Positions 4,910 through 5,722 of a DNA stretch of 5,722 nucleotides are shown piece by piece; the stretch's first letter is position 1; each line of letters begins with the position of its first letter. This DNA is from Thermoleophilia bacterium (lineage in GTDB: Bacteria; Actinomycetota; Thermoleophilia; Gaiellales; F1-60-MAGs149): positions 1 through 5,722 of the forward strand of contig JAEMTW010000130.1 in assembly GCA_016462095.1 (NCBI GenBank), written 5' to 3'. Below the pieces are notes generated by a model. The model did no database searches. It saw only the letters and a program-made list of their open reading frames with translations, and was not told where the DNA came from. Position numbers and translations under genes: made by a program.

Positions 4910-4980
4910 CTGGGGCGGCAGGATTCGAACCTGCGATCGCGGGACCAAAACCCGCTGCCTTGCCACTTGGCCACGCCCCA
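4910..4980 (-). tRNA. tRNA-Gln (anticodon TTG)
   Basis: It is 71 nt and folds as a complete cloverleaf on the minus strand: acceptor TGGGGCG/CGCCCCA, D stem GCC/GGC, anticodon stem GCGGG/CCCGC with loop TTTTGGT (anticodon TTG at 4948-4946), variable loop GATC, T stem GCAGG/CCTGC with loop TTCGAAT, discriminator G. The U-A first pair is typical of tRNA-Gln. The 3' CCA is not encoded (CCT follows the discriminator) and must be added after transcription. It starts 29 bp after the stop of the IclR gene on the same strand. No integrase or duplicated tRNA end is present to suggest use as an attachment site. Confidence 0.97.
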
Positions 4981-5009
4981 GAGCAATTGCAGAGCGTAGC
5001 GGGGCAGCC

Positions 5010-5722
5010 TCAGACGAGGTGCGGCGAACTGAAGGTCATGCCAATCGCGGTGGCGGCCGCGACAAGGATCGGTGCCGCCTCCTCGAGACGGTCGTCGAAG
5101 CGGAAGCTCGGCGCCGAGACGTTGATCGCGCCGATCACCGTGTCGTTGGCGCCGCGGATGGGGGCTGCCGCCGAGACGAGGCCGGGTTCGAACTCCTCGC
5201 GCACGATTGCGAAGCCGTCGCTACGGGCACGCTCAATTGCTGCCGCGTGGCCTGCGAGACCGAGCTGCTCGAGCTCGTCAGCGGGGAGGTCGACGACGAG
5301 TGCGCGGCCAGTGGACGTGGTGGCAATCGGAGTCAGTCCGCCGACACGACCGGGGGCGTGGATCACCGAGATCGGAGACTCCGTCGCAAGGGTCAAGACC
5401 TGATCGCCTAGACGGACGGAGAGGTGTGCGCTCTCGCCGAACTCGGCAACGAGCGCGAGCAAGACCGGGCGAGTGGCGGCGATCAGAGGTGCATCGCCCG
5501 AGCGAGCGGCGAGGCTAAACAGTCGCCAGCCAAGGCGATAGGTGAGGGTTTCCGGATCTCTCGTCACGAACCCCTGCTCATCAAGCGTCGCCAGCGTGCG
5601 CGAAAGTTGGCTCTTGTCGGCGCCGATCAGTTCGGTCAATCGAGCCACGCCGAGGCCATCACGCGCGGCCTCGGGCTCGGCCAGGGCGACGAGTACGTCG
5701 AGGCCGCGGCTGAGCGCTGCGG
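5010..5722 (-). CDS. IclR-family transcriptional regulator (5' end outside window)
   Basis: 236 residues are visible, open to the window edge; IclR proteins are usually about 250, so only a short N-terminus is missing. The visible start SRGLDVLVALAEPE, then GVARLTELIG and the recognition helix KSQLSRTLATLDEQGF, form the N-terminal winged helix. GTG 5648 falls inside this domain and is not the start. The remainder is the effector-binding domain, with TTSTGRALVVDLP, REEFEPGLVSAAAPI and IGAINVSAPSFRF in the usual order. IclR proteins are DNA-binding dimers that often control catabolic operons by sensing small organic acids. The target here is unknown: genes upstream lie outside the window, and the hydratase on the same strand is separated by the tRNA and the mod operon. 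Confidence 0.93.
   Translation of the reverse strand, partial: AALSRGLDVLVALAEPEAARDGLGVARLTELIGADKSQLSRTLATLDEQGFVTRDPETLTYRLGWRLFSLAARSGDAPLIAATRPVLLALVAEFGESAHLSVRLGDQVLTLATESPISVIHAPGRVGGLTPIATTSTGRALVVDLPADELEQLGLAGHAAAIERARSDGFAIVREEFEPGLVSAAAPIRGANDTVIGAINVSAPSFRFDDRLEEAAPILVAAATAIGMTFSSPHLV

Noticed and set aside
4910..4980. tRNA-Gln as an integration site
   Set aside because: No integrase, no duplicated tRNA 3' end and no foreign-looking gene block next to it.
4699..4986. Minus-strand 95-aa reading frame starting MLWGVAKWQGSGF
   Set aside because: Its N-terminal part is the translation of tRNA-Gln, a well-known type of false protein; the remainder is intergenic.
4747..5403. Plus-strand 218-aa reading frame
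   Set aside because: It runs antisense through the tRNA and the IclR gene, and its composition is that of a GC-rich shadow frame.
5646..5648. GTG as the IclR start
   Set aside because: It would cut the winged helix in half, and the frame continues upstream with typical IclR residues to the window edge.

Overview
The window reads as GC-rich bacterial chromosome. Coding sequences prefer G/C at third codon positions, starts include TTG and GTG, and the protein families present (a coiled-coil NlpC/P60 hydrolase, an IclR regulator, a MerR-type HTH fused to a Mop/TOBE domain) suit a high-GC actinobacterium. A Thermoleophilia-like lineage is possible but is only an impression. I see no transposase, integrase, CRISPR array or phage gene.

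Layout: two genes read rightward. These are the 3' end of an unrecognised gene (1-434) and a secreted peptidoglycan hydrolase (636-1787) behind a leader with two hairpins. It meets tail-to-tail, 10 bp apart, a long leftward block. In transcription order that block is: a 5'-truncated IclR regulator (5722-5010), tRNA-Gln(TTG) (4980-4910), an unusually AT-rich control region with stacked palindromes (about 4672-4728), a 25-residue membrane microprotein (4673-4596), modA (4599-3862), modB (3865-3047), a MerR-HTH/Mop regulator (3037-2663) and a fumarylacetoacetase-superfamily hydratase/decarboxylase (2574-1798).

How it fits together: ModA and ModB are the binding protein and permease of a molybdate-type ABC importer. 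The ATPase gene (modC) is absent; the next gene is instead a small DNA-binding protein whose C-terminal half is a molybdate-binding Mop domain, a good candidate for the oxyanion-sensing repressor of the operon. Microprotein, modA and modB overlap by their stop and start codons, and the regulator follows modB by 9 bp, so the four are probably one translationally coupled unit. The hydratase follows after 88 bp that contain a repeat-flanked hairpin, so it may be partly uncoupled.

Most worth a second look: the overlapping 25-aa membrane peptide ahead of modA, the two CTAG-centred palindromes one helical turn apart inside a larger inverted repeat just upstream of it, and the modAB-without-modC arrangement. 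Most of the rest is ordinary for its families.
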